From CAYOVG01 sp964407285 (GTDB taxonomy: Bacteria > Desulfobacterota > Syntrophobacteria > Syntrophobacterales > Syntrophobacteraceae), in NCBI GenBank assembly GCA_964407285.1, contig CAYOVG010000073.1:1-22277 (forward strand): a DNA stretch of 22,277 bases, written 5' to 3'. Below the pieces are notes generated by a model that was given only the letters and a program-made list of their open reading frames with translations, had not been told where the DNA came from and made no database searches. Position numbers and translations under genes: made by a program. Every line of letters starts with the position of its first letter. Within the stretch, counting starts at the first letter, position 1. Below are positions 7,687 through 16,297 of this stretch, piece by piece.

Positions 7687-10065
7687 ATGGATTACCAGGA
7701 CATGACGCGGGAGGAACTGCTGCACGAGGTCATGCGGCTGCGCGCCCGCATCGAGGAACTCGAGGGGCCGAACGGGGGAATGCATGGAATGCATGCGGAA
7801 CTGGAGCAAAGCCGCGGCAACTTGCGCGCTCCGGTTCCGGATCGAGAACAGCGAGAACAGGTCGAGAGGGCGGAAGAACCTCTCCGAACCATCTTCGAGA
7901 ACGCCAGGGGGGGAATGCTGATCATCGACATGCAGGGCCGCTACGTGGACGTAAATCCCGCCGCATGCGCCATGACCGGCTACACGCGCTCGGAAATCCT
8001 GGACCCGCTTACTGGGCTGTCCGGAGGAAGACCGCCCGAAGAGCTGTCGGAACTATCGAATACCGGATTGATCCTTTTTCCGGTCAATTCGCCGGGAACG
8101 CTCCAGCGCGACTCAGGATTCCTCCACCGCGATCCTGAAACGCTCCACCAGGATTCACAGATTCTCCGCCACAATCCAGGTGCGCCGCACCGCAATCCAG
8201 AGTCTCTCCACAAGGACCCGGGAGCGCCTCACCGGGATACAGGAGCGCTCCACGGGGATTCGGCAACCCTCCACCGGGATTCAGGGATGCTCCACCCGGA
8301 ACAGGCGCTCGACCGCGGACAGACGCTCAAAACCGGCGCCTTCATTCCGGCGTGCCCGATGCGCAGAAAAGACGGATCGGAAGTCTGGGTCGAACTCACC
8401 ATCATCCCCTTCAGCATCGACAGCAGGGAACTGGCCCTGGAGATCGTTCGGGACGTAACCGAGCGAAAACATGCCGACGACGCGCTCCAGAAGTCGCACA
8501 ACGAACTGGAGCAGCGCATCGAGGAGCACACGCGAAAACTCGAAACCGCCAACAGGCAGTTGACCCGCGAGATCGAAGAGCGCAGGTGGGCGGAGCAGGA
8601 ACTCAAGCGAACCAAGGAATACCTGGAAAACGTCATCGAAAACTCCGTGGACGCCATCGGCATCGTGGACCGGCACGGCAGGTTCATCCTCTGGAACCGG
8701 CGCGCGGCGGAGATATACGGCTACCGCCTGGACGAACTCGCAGGCAAGTCGGCCTTCGATCTTTACGCGGATATCGAGTCGCTGGCGCGGATGCTCAGAA
8801 GGCTCCGCACGGAGGGCGTCGTCCGCGAGTACGAAATCCTCATGAAGAAGCGGGACGGCAGCATCGTTCCCATGGACATCTCCATCAGCCTCCTCAAGGA
8901 CGGCAGCGACACGACCATCGGGAGCGTCTGCGTCGCCAGGGACCTTTCCGAACGCAAAATCGCCGAAATGGAACTCAAATGCGCACGGGACGAACTGAGC
9001 CGCTATTCAAAAGATCTCGAACGGCAGGTGGGGGAGCGCACGCGGGAAATCAGGGGCATTTTGCAGTACACCCCCGCCATGATCTACATAAAGGACGTGG
9101 ATGGCTGCTATACTCTGGCCAACACTCACTTCGAGGAGCTTTTCCGGATAAGCAACGACGAAATCCGCGGCAAGTCCGATCACGACATCTTCCCCCCGGA
9201 GTTCGCCGGCAAGCTCCGGGCCAACGACCTCCAGGTGCTTGCCGAGGGCCGCTCGTTCCAGGTCGAGGAGCAGTTCCCTCACCGGGACGGCATCCACACC
9301 TACCTCTCGGTAAAATTTCCCCTCTACGACGAGCACGGCGCAGCTACGGGCGTATGCGGCATATCGACCGACATCACCGAACTCAAGAAGACCCAGCTTC
9401 AGCTCAGGAGGCTTTCCGGAAGCATCATGGCGGGCCAGGAAAAGGAGCGGGCCGCCATCGCACGGGAACTGCACGACGAACTGGGACAGGTGCTGACCGC
9501 GCTGCGCATCGATTCCGTCTGGCTGATGAACCGGCTCAAGGATACGGATTCGAAGGCGTTCGAGCGCGCCTGCGCCATCTGCGACCTCATCGACAGGACC
9601 ATCGACGAGGTCAGGGGGATTGCGTTGAGACTTCGCCCAAGCGTACTGGACGACCTCGGGCTGATCGAAGCCCTGGAATGGTACACCACCGACCTGGAAA
9701 AGCGCTCCGGAATCGCCTGCATACTCAATCACGGGAGCATCCCGAGGGTAGACGACATCGTCGCCACGGCGGCCTATCGCATAGCCCAGGAAGCCCTGAC
9801 CAACGTCGTGCGGCATGCCCGCGCGACGCACGTGGAAGTCACCCTCCAGGCGCACGGGGATATCCTCACGCTCACGGTCGTCGACAACGGCGACGGGCTC
9901 GATATCGCGGAGCTTTCCGAGTGCGAGCGGCTCGGGGTGGCGGGCATGCGCGAACGCGCCGGTCTCGCCTGCGGTACGCTGGAAATCGAATCGCGCCGCG
10001 GCGAGGGGACCCGCGTCTGCTGCTGCCTTCCCATCGGCGCCAGGTGCGCCCCCGCGGGCTCCTGA
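7687..10065 (+). CDS. PAS-PAS-PAS sensor histidine kinase (NarL/DegS-type)
   Basis: 792 residues. A short N-terminal coiled coil (1-62) leads to PAS1 (about 64-260), PAS2 (about 310-425) and PAS3 (about 455-570), linked by coiled coils around 262-310 and 425-455. The HisKA_3 dimerisation helix follows with the phospho-acceptor His596 in ARELHDELGQVLTALR. The ATPase domain has N706 (QEALTNVVRHA), DNGDGLD at 733-739 and GVAGMRERAGL at 750-760. No membrane segment is present, so the signal is sensed in the cytoplasm, possibly through PAS cofactors. PAS1 is split by residues 137-206, ten His-rich heptads, between its helical part and its last beta strands (CPMRRKDGSEVWVELTIIPF). No response regulator gene lies beside it, so the partner must be elsewhere. 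The ATG has AGAGG 9 bases upstream. Confidence 0.93.
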   Translation: MDYQDMTREELLHEVMRLRARIEELEGPNGGMHGMHAELEQSRGNLRAPVPDREQREQVERAEEPLRTIFENARGGMLIIDMQGRYVDVNPAACAMTGYTRSEILDPLTGLSGGRPPEELSELSNTGLILFPVNSPGTLQRDSGFLHRDPETLHQDSQILRHNPGAPHRNPESLHKDPGAPHRDTGALHGDSATLHRDSGMLHPEQALDRGQTLKTGAFIPACPMRRKDGSEVWVELTIIPFSIDSRELALEIVRDVTERKHADDALQKSHNELEQRIEEHTRKLETANRQLTREIEERRWAEQELKRTKEYLENVIENSVDAIGIVDRHGRFILWNRRAAEIYGYRLDELAGKSAFDLYADIESLARMLRRLRTEGVVREYEILMKKRDGSIVPMDISISLLKDGSDTTIGSVCVARDLSERKIAEMELKCARDELSRYSKDLERQVGERTREIRGILQYTPAMIYIKDVDGCYTLANTHFEELFRISNDEIRGKSDHDIFPPEFAGKLRANDLQVLAEGRSFQVEEQFPHRDGIHTYLSVKFPLYDEHGAATGVCGISTDITELKKTQLQLRRLSGSIMAGQEKERAAIARELHDELGQVLTALRIDSVWLMNRLKDTDSKAFERACAICDLIDRTIDEVRGIALRLRPSVLDDLGLIEALEWYTTDLEKRSGIACILNHGSIPRVDDIVATAAYRIAQEALTNVVRHARATHVEVTLQAHGDILTLTVVDNGDGLDIAELSECERLGVAGMRERAGLACGTLEIESRRGEGTRVCCCLPIGARCAPAGS
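8095..8304 (+). repeat. 21-bp minisatellite, ten units, coding for His-rich heptads in PAS1
   Basis: Ten in-frame units encode heptads such as GFLHRDP, ETLHQDS, GAPHRNP, GALHGDS and ATLHRDS (residues 137-206). The consensus is x-x-(L/P)-H-(R/K)-(D/N)-(S/P). DNA units follow a pattern like GGAGCGCTCCACCGGGATTCA with several substitutions, so the array is neither newly made nor homogenised. Confidence 0.92.
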
Positions 10066-10239
10066 ATCCGGGCGCGAGCGCACTGGAGCGCCGGTAAGCG
10101 AGAGGAAGCGGGAAGCAGGATTGAAGCCGCTCTCTTCATGAAACCGCTCACCGCGCGACGCATCCCGCTTCCCCGGCATGAATCCACAATCCACACATCC
10201 CGCGCCGCGTACTGCCCCGCGAACAGGCCGCCAAAGGGA

Positions 10240-10587
10240 TTACCTTCCTTTTGCCTCGGTCTTTCCCGATTCAGGATTCGAGGCTCCGGGCGATTGTTCG
10301 GCAGTCGCGCCGGCCGTATTTTGCTGCTGGGCCACCCAGGGGCATTGTCCGGTCATCCTTGGACAATTTGCGAACCGCGCTCCCCGGCCTCGCCCCCTCC
10401 CCTGCCCCGGTCCCTGGCCCTGCCAGGGGCATCCGGCCTGGTTCATCCTTGGGCAGGTCCATGCCGGCTGCTGCGTCTGTTGTGACTGCTGCGCCTGCTT
10501 TTGCGCCTGGTCCTCGGCGTATACTCCGGAAAAACCGAAAACCAGGGCCACCATTACTACCAGAGTGATTGAGACGAGCTTCTTCAT
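10240..10587 (-). CDS. Small secreted Gln/Gly-rich protein with two CPRM...CPW motifs
   Basis: 115 residues from ATG 10587, with AAAGGA 6 bases upstream; upstream in-frame ATGs at 10593 and 10620 are less likely. Residues 1-24 form a clear signal peptide (MKKLVSITL..., cleaved after GVYA). The mature part is low-complexity: Gln-rich (25-40), a first WTCPRMNQAGCPWQ (43-56), a Gly/Arg tract GQGPGQGRGRGRGAR (57-71), a second ANCPRMTGQCPWV (73-85), then a polar tail. The four cysteines (45, 53, 75, 82) come as two C-P-R-M-x(3-4)-C-P-W pairs, which suggests metal binding or disulfides; this is inference. I do not know the family. It converges with the kinase gene across 174 bp in which I see no clear T-tailed terminator. 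Confidence 0.78.
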   Translation of the reverse strand: MKKLVSITLVVMVALVFGFSGVYAEDQAQKQAQQSQQTQQPAWTCPRMNQAGCPWQGQGPGQGRGRGRGARFANCPRMTGQCPWVAQQQNTAGATAEQSPGASNPESGKTEAKGR

Positions 10588-10622
10588 AACCATTCCTTTC
10601 CTTGTCGATTTGATGAACATCG

Positions 10623-10657
10623 ATTCCGACGCGCCCGGAGGCCGGGCGCGTCGGAAT
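10623..10657. other. Very stable inverted repeat: 16-bp perfect stem, 3-nt loop
   Basis: ATTCCGACGCGCCCGG and its exact complement flank AGG. It lies 36 bp upstream of the secreted-protein ATG, so it would be in that gene's mRNA leader if transcription starts further up. Neither strand has a T tract after it, so it is not a standard intrinsic terminator. It could be an mRNA stabiliser, a REP-like element or a terminator of another type. Confidence 0.8.
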
Positions 10658-11098
10658 ATCCCATACGGTTCGAACTGTCGCTTCGTAGAGCGCTCCTCTT
10701 CCGGAATACCCGGGCTCCCGCTTCAGCCGAAAGACGGGCCGGCCTCCCGGCAGCATAATCCACGAAGATTCCCTCGTCTGCCAGGCTATATGGCATAAAC
10801 CGCGCCAACCACGCGATTCAGCGATAACCATCTGTATTTACTGCAATTAATATTCGCTTTCACGGGCGGTTCGCTTGACGAGCATCTCACGAGGCGACTT
10901 CCCGGATACTTTCTTCGCAGCAACGGTCCGTTTTGATGGATACATTTTATGCACCGCCTCCATTCCGGATCACAATCCGGTCAGGATGCGCCTTACGGCA
11001 TGAAAATCCGGACCGTTCACAGATCCCATCGCCGCCGGAACCCGCATTCAACAGCGCCCCTAAACCCGCAACCCGAACACACCTCGCACCTCGCACCC

Positions 11099-11196
11099 GT
11101 AACCCATAACCCGCAACACGTAACCCGCAACACGTAACCCGCAACACGTAACCCGCAACACGCAACACGCAACACGTAACACGTAACCCGCAACAC
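11099..11196. repeat. Heptanucleotide tandem array, 14 units of G(C/T)AAC(A/C)C
   Basis: The units are GTAACCC, ATAACCC, then an alternation of GCAACAC and GTAACCC, three GCAACAC in a row, GTAACAC, GTAACCC and GCAACAC. Degenerate heptamers extend to both sides (two CCTCGCA at about 11082-11095; GAACTCA after 11196). The form is like the short tandemly repeated repetitive (STRR) heptamers known in cyanobacteria. It ends about 60 bp before the SNF2 -10 box. Confidence 0.9.
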
Positions 11197-11254
11197 GAAC
11201 TCACCCCGCAACTCATGGTAAAAACATTTCAAGAGATTTATACTGTAAACAGGT

Positions 11255-11260
11255 TATAAT
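11255..11260 (+). promoter_or_regulatory. TATAAT -10 box for the SNF2 gene
   Basis: A consensus TATAAT lies 46 bp before the ATG at 11306. No good -35 is found at 16-18 bases, so an activator may be needed or the match may be chance. It would start RNA at about 11267, which argues against the TTG at 11267 as the start codon. Confidence 0.35.
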
Positions 11261-11305
11261 AGGGTTTTGATATTTGGATGTAATGGAGGGAATGTGAACG
11301 TAACC

Positions 11306-14300
11306 ATGAAACGCAAATCCAGGTTGACCGCCATATATGAAGCTCTGCCGGCTTCGGAGAAGACCCTGGTCCAACTGTGCTCTATTATCTACGAACCCAC
11401 ATCGGTGACCAGCATCATGAAGTGCCTGAGCAAATCCGGCATTTCGCTTCCGGCCACGGAAGGAAAGACCGCTCTGTCAAGGTCGGTGGATTACTACTTG
11501 AGCAAGCTGCAGGAGCAGAAGCTTCTGAACTCCAGTTACCAGGTGCATCCGTCCATCCTGGAGATAGCTACCAGGGACGCCGTTTCCGCCGGATATGTGT
11601 ATAAGCTGGGCCACGATCTGAAGGAGATGGATTCGGCGGCGTCATGGCGCAATGTCCGGGCGTCCAGGAGGGAGACGTGCTTTTCCTGCCGCAATCAGCT
11701 TTCCGGGGCCATGCTCGAGACCCCCGCGGGACTTCTCTGCCCGTCCTGCGCGACCCGCGAAATGGAGGCCGTCGGCAAGGTGGAAGACATCAGCTCCTGG
11801 GAGGATTCCAAATTCAAGGAAGCCCTCTCCCCCGGCGGGTCGTTGCGCTCGAGACTGACGGTGTTGTGGCGTATGACGGAGGTCATGGATTTACTCTCCA
11901 AGTCAAATCGCAAGCTCCTGGATGAAGTGGTTGCGATGCTGGTGGAAAACCTTCGCTTCGCGGAACCTCATCCGATGGCGGAGACGGTAAGGGAAGCAGC
12001 CGTCCACGCCTGCATTGCCGCGGGCAGCAAGGTGTTGCCTCTTCTTCTCAAAATACACAATCCGCAGCCGCCGCAGTTCCACGCCGCGGTAGTGTGGAGC
12101 GCCGGGACCATCGCTCCCGCCAGTCTGGAAGTTCAGGCTCTGCTGGAAAAAGCATCCCAGAACCCCAACCCCGAAGTACGGCTTCGCGTTGCGACCGCAC
12201 TGGAAAACCATGGTTCCGCCTGGGCGAAGACCACCATCCAAAGGCTTTCCAAGGACAAGGACCATTCGGTTGCGCGAGAGGCCAAACGGGTAATGGATGG
12301 ATGGAAGAGCCCACTGCATAGATATGTTGCCCAAAGGACCAGGATACCCCTATCGGCCGGCCATTACGGCCCCATGATCAGAGGGGTGCTGGACGAAGCG
12401 CCCCTTACCGAATCCTACTACTATTCGACGAGACAATGTCCGAGGATGATGCGCGATCTCCGCATAGGGATCTACACCGGGAATACGGATCTGTATAACC
12501 AGCGCATCTCGCAGTTGTATTCGCATTGCCGTAGCGGGAACTATACGTCTCCGCACCCTCTCGTCCGGGTGTGCGCCGGTCCTTTCGACGCCGGATGGTT
12601 CGAGACCCTTCCCGTCCAGTTGCAGTCGTCGGCGCTCACCAGGATATTCGAGCACACCTTGAAGGAACTGGCGACGGACGAAGAAGCCCTGGCTTACGGC
12701 AACACGGACCGTTTCATCGAAACGGTCCATCCCTCGGAGAGGTTTTTCTACCGTTATGGACTGACCTGCCGGCTCATCGCGGGTGGAGAACTGGGCCGGG
12801 CGAGAGAACTCATCGAGCAGACCGAGCAGGTGGAATCCTCTTATTCCCGAGGGTTGAGGGGCATTTTGCATCTCGTCGAGGGAGAAAGCGAGAATGCTCT
12901 CGCCGCCTTTGAAAGGGACCTCAAGGAATTCCGGAAACGGCTCCGCAAGAGAAACGCCTTCTTCACCGGTTTGACCGGGCCGTTCTACCTTTTGGCCATG
13001 CTGAACCAAAACGACGCATCCATGTTGGGCAGGATAAACCAGTTCCTGAACTCGTCCGAAGTTTCGGACAGCCAGGATTCTTTAATCAAGCCGTTGTACG
13101 GCTCGCTCAGGGCGATCACTCTGGCTCAGTCCCTCGAGGTGGATGCCGCCCATGAGACTCTCAAGGGAATCGGCGAGACCGGCAACGCCATGGCCACGCT
13201 CCTTTCCTCGCTTGCCGCGTACTGGACCGACGGCCGGCTCGACCGGAACAGGATCGATGCCCTGAGCCGGGTATTCATCCGAGCGAGAGAGGCGGGCCTC
13301 AAGTGGCTGGCCATGGAGAGCGCCGAACTCCTCTGCCGCGCCGAAGAGGAGACCCCCGTTCGCAGGAACTACATAACCGGCGTTGAAGAAGAAACCGGAA
13401 TGAAGTCGTTCATACGAAGCATCCGGATCGAGGAGCCATGGCGCAGGAGGCTGCGTCTGCTCACCCAGTCGCTTTCCGGTGGCGGCGAGGCCGAGAAGAA
13501 AGCCGCTCCGAAAGCGTCGAGGCTTGTCTGGCTCGTACGGTACGAAGAACCGTCAACGGTGTTCGTCCAGCCGATGGAACAGAAGATGACCGCAAAGGGA
13601 CACTGGTCCTCGGGGCGTGCGGTATCTCTCAGCCGGTTGCACAGCGGCTCGAAGATGGACTTCATGACGGACCAGGACAGAAAGATCCGCACAGCCCTCG
13701 AAAAACAGTGGAGCGGTTACTACTATGCGGGTGCGGACTTCACTTTCGCCAGCGATAAGCTGCTCCCGGCCCTGGTGGGGCATCCGCTGCTGTTTCTGGA
13801 GGGGTCCCCGGGGGTCCAGGTCGAATTCGTGAAGGGGGAACCCGAAATTCTCGTGACCCGGTCGGGACCGAACTTCGAGATGAAGTTCTCCGTGGAGGTG
13901 ACCGACGAGCGTTTTCACGTGGTGCGGGAGACGCCCACCCGTTTCAAGGTGATCGAATTCACCGACAACCATCGCCTCATCGCCAAAGCGCTGGGCAGCG
14001 AAGGCCTGTCGGTGCCGGCAGCCGCGCGCGAGGAGATTTCCTCGGCGATCGCGTCCGTCTCTTCGCTCGTGACGGTCCATTCGGCCATCGAGGGAAAATC
14101 GGAGGACATCGAGGACGTGCCCGGCGACCCCATGCCCCATTTCCACCTCCTGCCGGCCGGAACCGGATTCAGGGCGGAGATGTTCGTCAAGCCGTTCAGT
14201 GAAAGCGGTCCATATCTGAAGGCGGGGGTGGGGGTCGATAACGTGATCGCCGATGTCGGCGGCAAGCGGATGCTCGCCCGCAGGGACTTGAAACGGGAGA

Positions 14301-16252
14301 AGGAAATGGCCGCGGCGGCGGAGAAGGCATGTCCCAGCCTGTCCAATTATTCGGAGGGAGAGGGGCTGTGGTTCATGGCCGATCCGGAAGACTGCCTGCA
14401 ATTGCTGCTCGAACTGAAGGACCTGCAGGACAAGGAGCAGGCCGTGGTGGAGTGGCCGGAGGGCGAGAAGCTCAGGGTGACCCGCGAACTATCGTTCGAC
14501 CGGCTGCGGATGCAGATTTCGAGCAAAGCCGACTGGTTCGGGGTCGAGGGCAAACTGGAGCTGGACAACGGCATGGTCTTCGACCTCAAGCGGCTCCTGG
14601 AGATGCTCAACGACAGCCCCACGCGCTTCATACGGATCGGTGAAGGGGAGTTCCTGACCCTTACCCGGGAACTTCGCAAGCGGCTGGAGGAACTGGACCT
14701 GTATTCGGAGAAGCGGTCGAAGGAAATCCGCCTGCACCCGCTGGCGGCGCTCGCCATCCAGGACCTGACGGATAACGTCCCCGACCTGGAGGTGGACGAG
14801 GCGTGGAAGGCGCGCCTTGGGAAAATCAAGTCCGCGCGGGAGTACACTCCGTCCGTGCCTTCGACCCTCAAGGCGCAACTGCGCGACTACCAGGTGGAGG
14901 GCTATCAGTGGATGTCGCGCCTGGCCTTCATGGGCATAGGGGCGTGCCTGGCCGACGATATGGGGCTCGGCAAGACCATCCAGGCCCTGGCCGTGATACT
15001 GGAGCGCGCCCCGCAAGGTCCGACGCTGGTGGTCGCCCCGACATCCGTTTGCATGAACTGGGTGGATGAGGCCAACCGCTTCGCGCCCACCCTGAACGTA
15101 ACGACCTTCGGGGCCGGCAACCGCGAGGAAGTCGTCAAGGGGCAGAAAGCTTTCGACATGCTGGTATCCAGCTACGGGCTGATGCTGCAGGAGGCGGAAC
15201 TGCTCTCTTCGGTGGAATGGAACACCATCGTGCTCGATGAGGCGCAGGCCATCAAGAACATCACGGCCAAGCGGTCTCAGGCCGCCATGGAACTCAAGGG
15301 CAACTTCAAGATCATCACCACCGGGACGCCGATCGAAAATCACCTGGGCGAGTTCTGGACGCTCTTCAATTTCATCAATCCGGGACTTCTGGGTTCGTAC
15401 AAGAGGTTCAGCGACCGGTTCGCCCTTCCGATCGAGAAGTACGGCGACCAGGATGCGAAGAAGAGGCTCAAGAAGCTGATCCAGCCCTTTATCCTGCGGC
15501 GGACCAAGTCCCAGGTGCTCGAGGAGTTGCCGCCGCGGACCGAAGTGCTCCTGAAGGTGGAGATGAGCCCGAAGGAGGCGGCTTTCTACGAAGCTCTGCG
15601 GCTCCAGGCGCTCGAGAATGTGGACAAGGAAAACGACGCGCCCATCGGCCAGAAGCAGATCCGGATTCTGGCGGAGATCATGAAGCTTCGGCAGGCGTGC
15701 TGCAATCCGCGCCTGGTGATGCCCGACACGGACATTTCCAGTTCGAAGCTGGAGCTTTTCGGCGATATCGTATCGGAACTCATCGAGAACAGGCATAAGG
15801 CCCTGGTGTTCAGCCAGTTCGTGGGCCACCTTTCGCTCATCCGCCAGTTCCTGGACGGGAAGGGCATCAAGTACAGGTACCTGGACGGCAGCACTCCCCC
15901 GAAGGAGCGCAAGCAGGAAGTGGACGCCTTCCAGGCAGGCGACGGCGACCTGTTCCTCATCAGTCTCAAGGCGGGGGGACTCGGGCTCAACCTGACGGCT
16001 GCAGACTACGTCATCCACATGGACCCGTGGTGGAACCCGGCCGTCGAGGACCAGGCGTCCGACCGCGCCCACCGCATCGGCCAGCAGCACCCGGTCACGG
16101 TCTACCGGCTGGTGGCCAAGAACACGATCGAGGAGAAGATCGTGAAGCTCCACCAGGAAAAACGAGACCTCGCGGGAAGTCTCCTGGACGGCACGGACAT
16201 AAGCGGGAAGATTTCGGTCGACGAACTGGTGCAGCTCATCAGAGAGCAGTAG
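11306..16252 (+). CDS. Large SNF2-family DEAD/DEAH-type ATPase with Cys4 and HEAT-like N-terminal region
   Basis: 1648 residues from ATG 11306. GGAGGG lies at 11285-11290, a rather long 15-base spacer; GTG 11294 (3-base spacer) and TTG 11267 are in-frame alternatives. A winged-helix-like N-terminus (about 5-100) is followed by a CxxC-x16-CxxC zinc-ribbon-like motif (C125, C128, C145, C148) and HEAT-like helices at about 224-333. The region at about 350-1180 is unassigned. The C-terminal motor (about 1186-1640) has all Snf2 motifs: LRDYQVEGYQWM, DDMGLGKT at about 1217, LDEAQAIKN near 1311, TTGTPIENHLGEFWTL near 1338, SQFVGHL near 1503, and DRAHRIGQ near 1585. Such enzymes use ATP to translocate on double-stranded DNA and remodel protein-DNA complexes. 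It stands alone, with no methylase or nuclease beside it, so a defence, repair or transcription role cannot be chosen. Confidence 0.93.
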   Translation: MKRKSRLTAIYEALPASEKTLVQLCSIIYEPTSVTSIMKCLSKSGISLPATEGKTALSRSVDYYLSKLQEQKLLNSSYQVHPSILEIATRDAVSAGYVYKLGHDLKEMDSAASWRNVRASRRETCFSCRNQLSGAMLETPAGLLCPSCATREMEAVGKVEDISSWEDSKFKEALSPGGSLRSRLTVLWRMTEVMDLLSKSNRKLLDEVVAMLVENLRFAEPHPMAETVREAAVHACIAAGSKVLPLLLKIHNPQPPQFHAAVVWSAGTIAPASLEVQALLEKASQNPNPEVRLRVATALENHGSAWAKTTIQRLSKDKDHSVAREAKRVMDGWKSPLHRYVAQRTRIPLSAGHYGPMIRGVLDEAPLTESYYYSTRQCPRMMRDLRIGIYTGNTDLYNQRISQLYSHCRSGNYTSPHPLVRVCAGPFDAGWFETLPVQLQSSALTRIFEHTLKELATDEEALAYGNTDRFIETVHPSERFFYRYGLTCRLIAGGELGRARELIEQTEQVESSYSRGLRGILHLVEGESENALAAFERDLKEFRKRLRKRNAFFTGLTGPFYLLAMLNQNDASMLGRINQFLNSSEVSDSQDSLIKPLYGSLRAITLAQSLEVDAAHETLKGIGETGNAMATLLSSLAAYWTDGRLDRNRIDALSRVFIRAREAGLKWLAMESAELLCRAEEETPVRRNYITGVEEETGMKSFIRSIRIEEPWRRRLRLLTQSLSGGGEAEKKAAPKASRLVWLVRYEEPSTVFVQPMEQKMTAKGHWSSGRAVSLSRLHSGSKMDFMTDQDRKIRTALEKQWSGYYYAGADFTFASDKLLPALVGHPLLFLEGSPGVQVEFVKGEPEILVTRSGPNFEMKFSVEVTDERFHVVRETPTRFKVIEFTDNHRLIAKALGSEGLSVPAAAREEISSAIASVSSLVTVHSAIEGKSEDIEDVPGDPMPHFHLLPAGTGFRAEMFVKPFSESGPYLKAGVGVDNVIADVGGKRMLARRDLKREKEMAAAAEKACPSLSNYSEGEGLWFMADPEDCLQLLLELKDLQDKEQAVVEWPEGEKLRVTRELSFDRLRMQISSKADWFGVEGKLELDNGMVFDLKRLLEMLNDSPTRFIRIGEGEFLTLTRELRKRLEELDLYSEKRSKEIRLHPLAALAIQDLTDNVPDLEVDEAWKARLGKIKSAREYTPSVPSTLKAQLRDYQVEGYQWMSRLAFMGIGACLADDMGLGKTIQALAVILERAPQGPTLVVAPTSVCMNWVDEANRFAPTLNVTTFGAGNREEVVKGQKAFDMLVSSYGLMLQEAELLSSVEWNTIVLDEAQAIKNITAKRSQAAMELKGNFKIITTGTPIENHLGEFWTLFNFINPGLLGSYKRFSDRFALPIEKYGDQDAKKRLKKLIQPFILRRTKSQVLEELPPRTEVLLKVEMSPKEAAFYEALRLQALENVDKENDAPIGQKQIRILAEIMKLRQACCNPRLVMPDTDISSSKLELFGDIVSELIENRHKALVFSQFVGHLSLIRQFLDGKGIKYRYLDGSTPPKERKQEVDAFQAGDGDLFLISLKAGGLGLNLTAADYVIHMDPWWNPAVEDQASDRAHRIGQQHPVTVYRLVAKNTIEEKIVKLHQEKRDLAGSLLDGTDISGKISVDELVQLIREQ

Positions 16253-16266
16253 GGAACGAACATGAC

Positions 16267-16297
16267 GGACAGGCCGGATTTACCACCTGGCCTGTTC
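16267..16297. terminator. Hairpin between the convergent SNF2 and pyrE genes
   Basis: GGACAGGCC and GGCCTGTTC pair (9 bp, one G-U) around 13 bases. It starts 14 bp after the SNF2 stop and overlaps the last codons of pyrE. There is no good T tract on either side, so a bidirectional terminator is only a candidate. Confidence 0.4.

Larger units (their letters stand above)
10588..11305. other. Gene-free 718-bp region between the secreted-protein gene and the SNF2 gene
   Basis: Open frames here are GC-rich shadows or translate simple repeats. It holds the leader of the secreted-protein gene with a 16-bp-stem hairpin (10623-10657), a small hairpin CCGGAT-CACA-ATCCGG (10965-10980), a heptanucleotide array (11099-11196) with degenerate relatives from about 11068, and a -10 box for the SNF2 gene. 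I see nothing definite in 10660-10960. Confidence 0.7.

Noticed and set aside
8352..10097. 581-codon open frame on the plus strand inside the sensor kinase
   Set aside because: It is a +1 frame shadow in GC-rich DNA; the product is Arg/His/Gly low-complexity, while the kinase frame has all PAS and kinase motifs.
9007..10194. 395-codon open frame on the minus strand opposite the kinase
   Set aside because: Antisense shadow caused by strong third-position GC; no motif and no ribosome-binding site.
10178..10798. 206-codon plus-strand frame rich in Cys and Pro
   Set aside because: It is antisense to the secreted protein and its leader hairpin; the minus strand has a signal peptide and a good ribosome-binding site.
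10790..10815. Possible sigma54 site (GG-N10-GC) on the minus strand upstream of the secreted-protein gene
   Set aside because: Only the GG and GC positions fit; the -12 part is ATGC rather than TTGC, and it lies over 200 bp from the start codon.
11044..11212. CRISPR-like array
   Set aside because: The unit is 7 bp with no spacers and there are no cas genes, so it is a simple tandem repeat.
10947..11232. Minus-strand frames with LRVTCC-type repeats
   Set aside because: They are translations of the heptanucleotide array, with no start signals; the repeat period (7) is not a multiple of 3.
14489..16153. 554-codon open frame on the minus strand opposite the SNF2 motor
   Set aside because: Antisense shadow; the plus strand carries every Snf2 motif.
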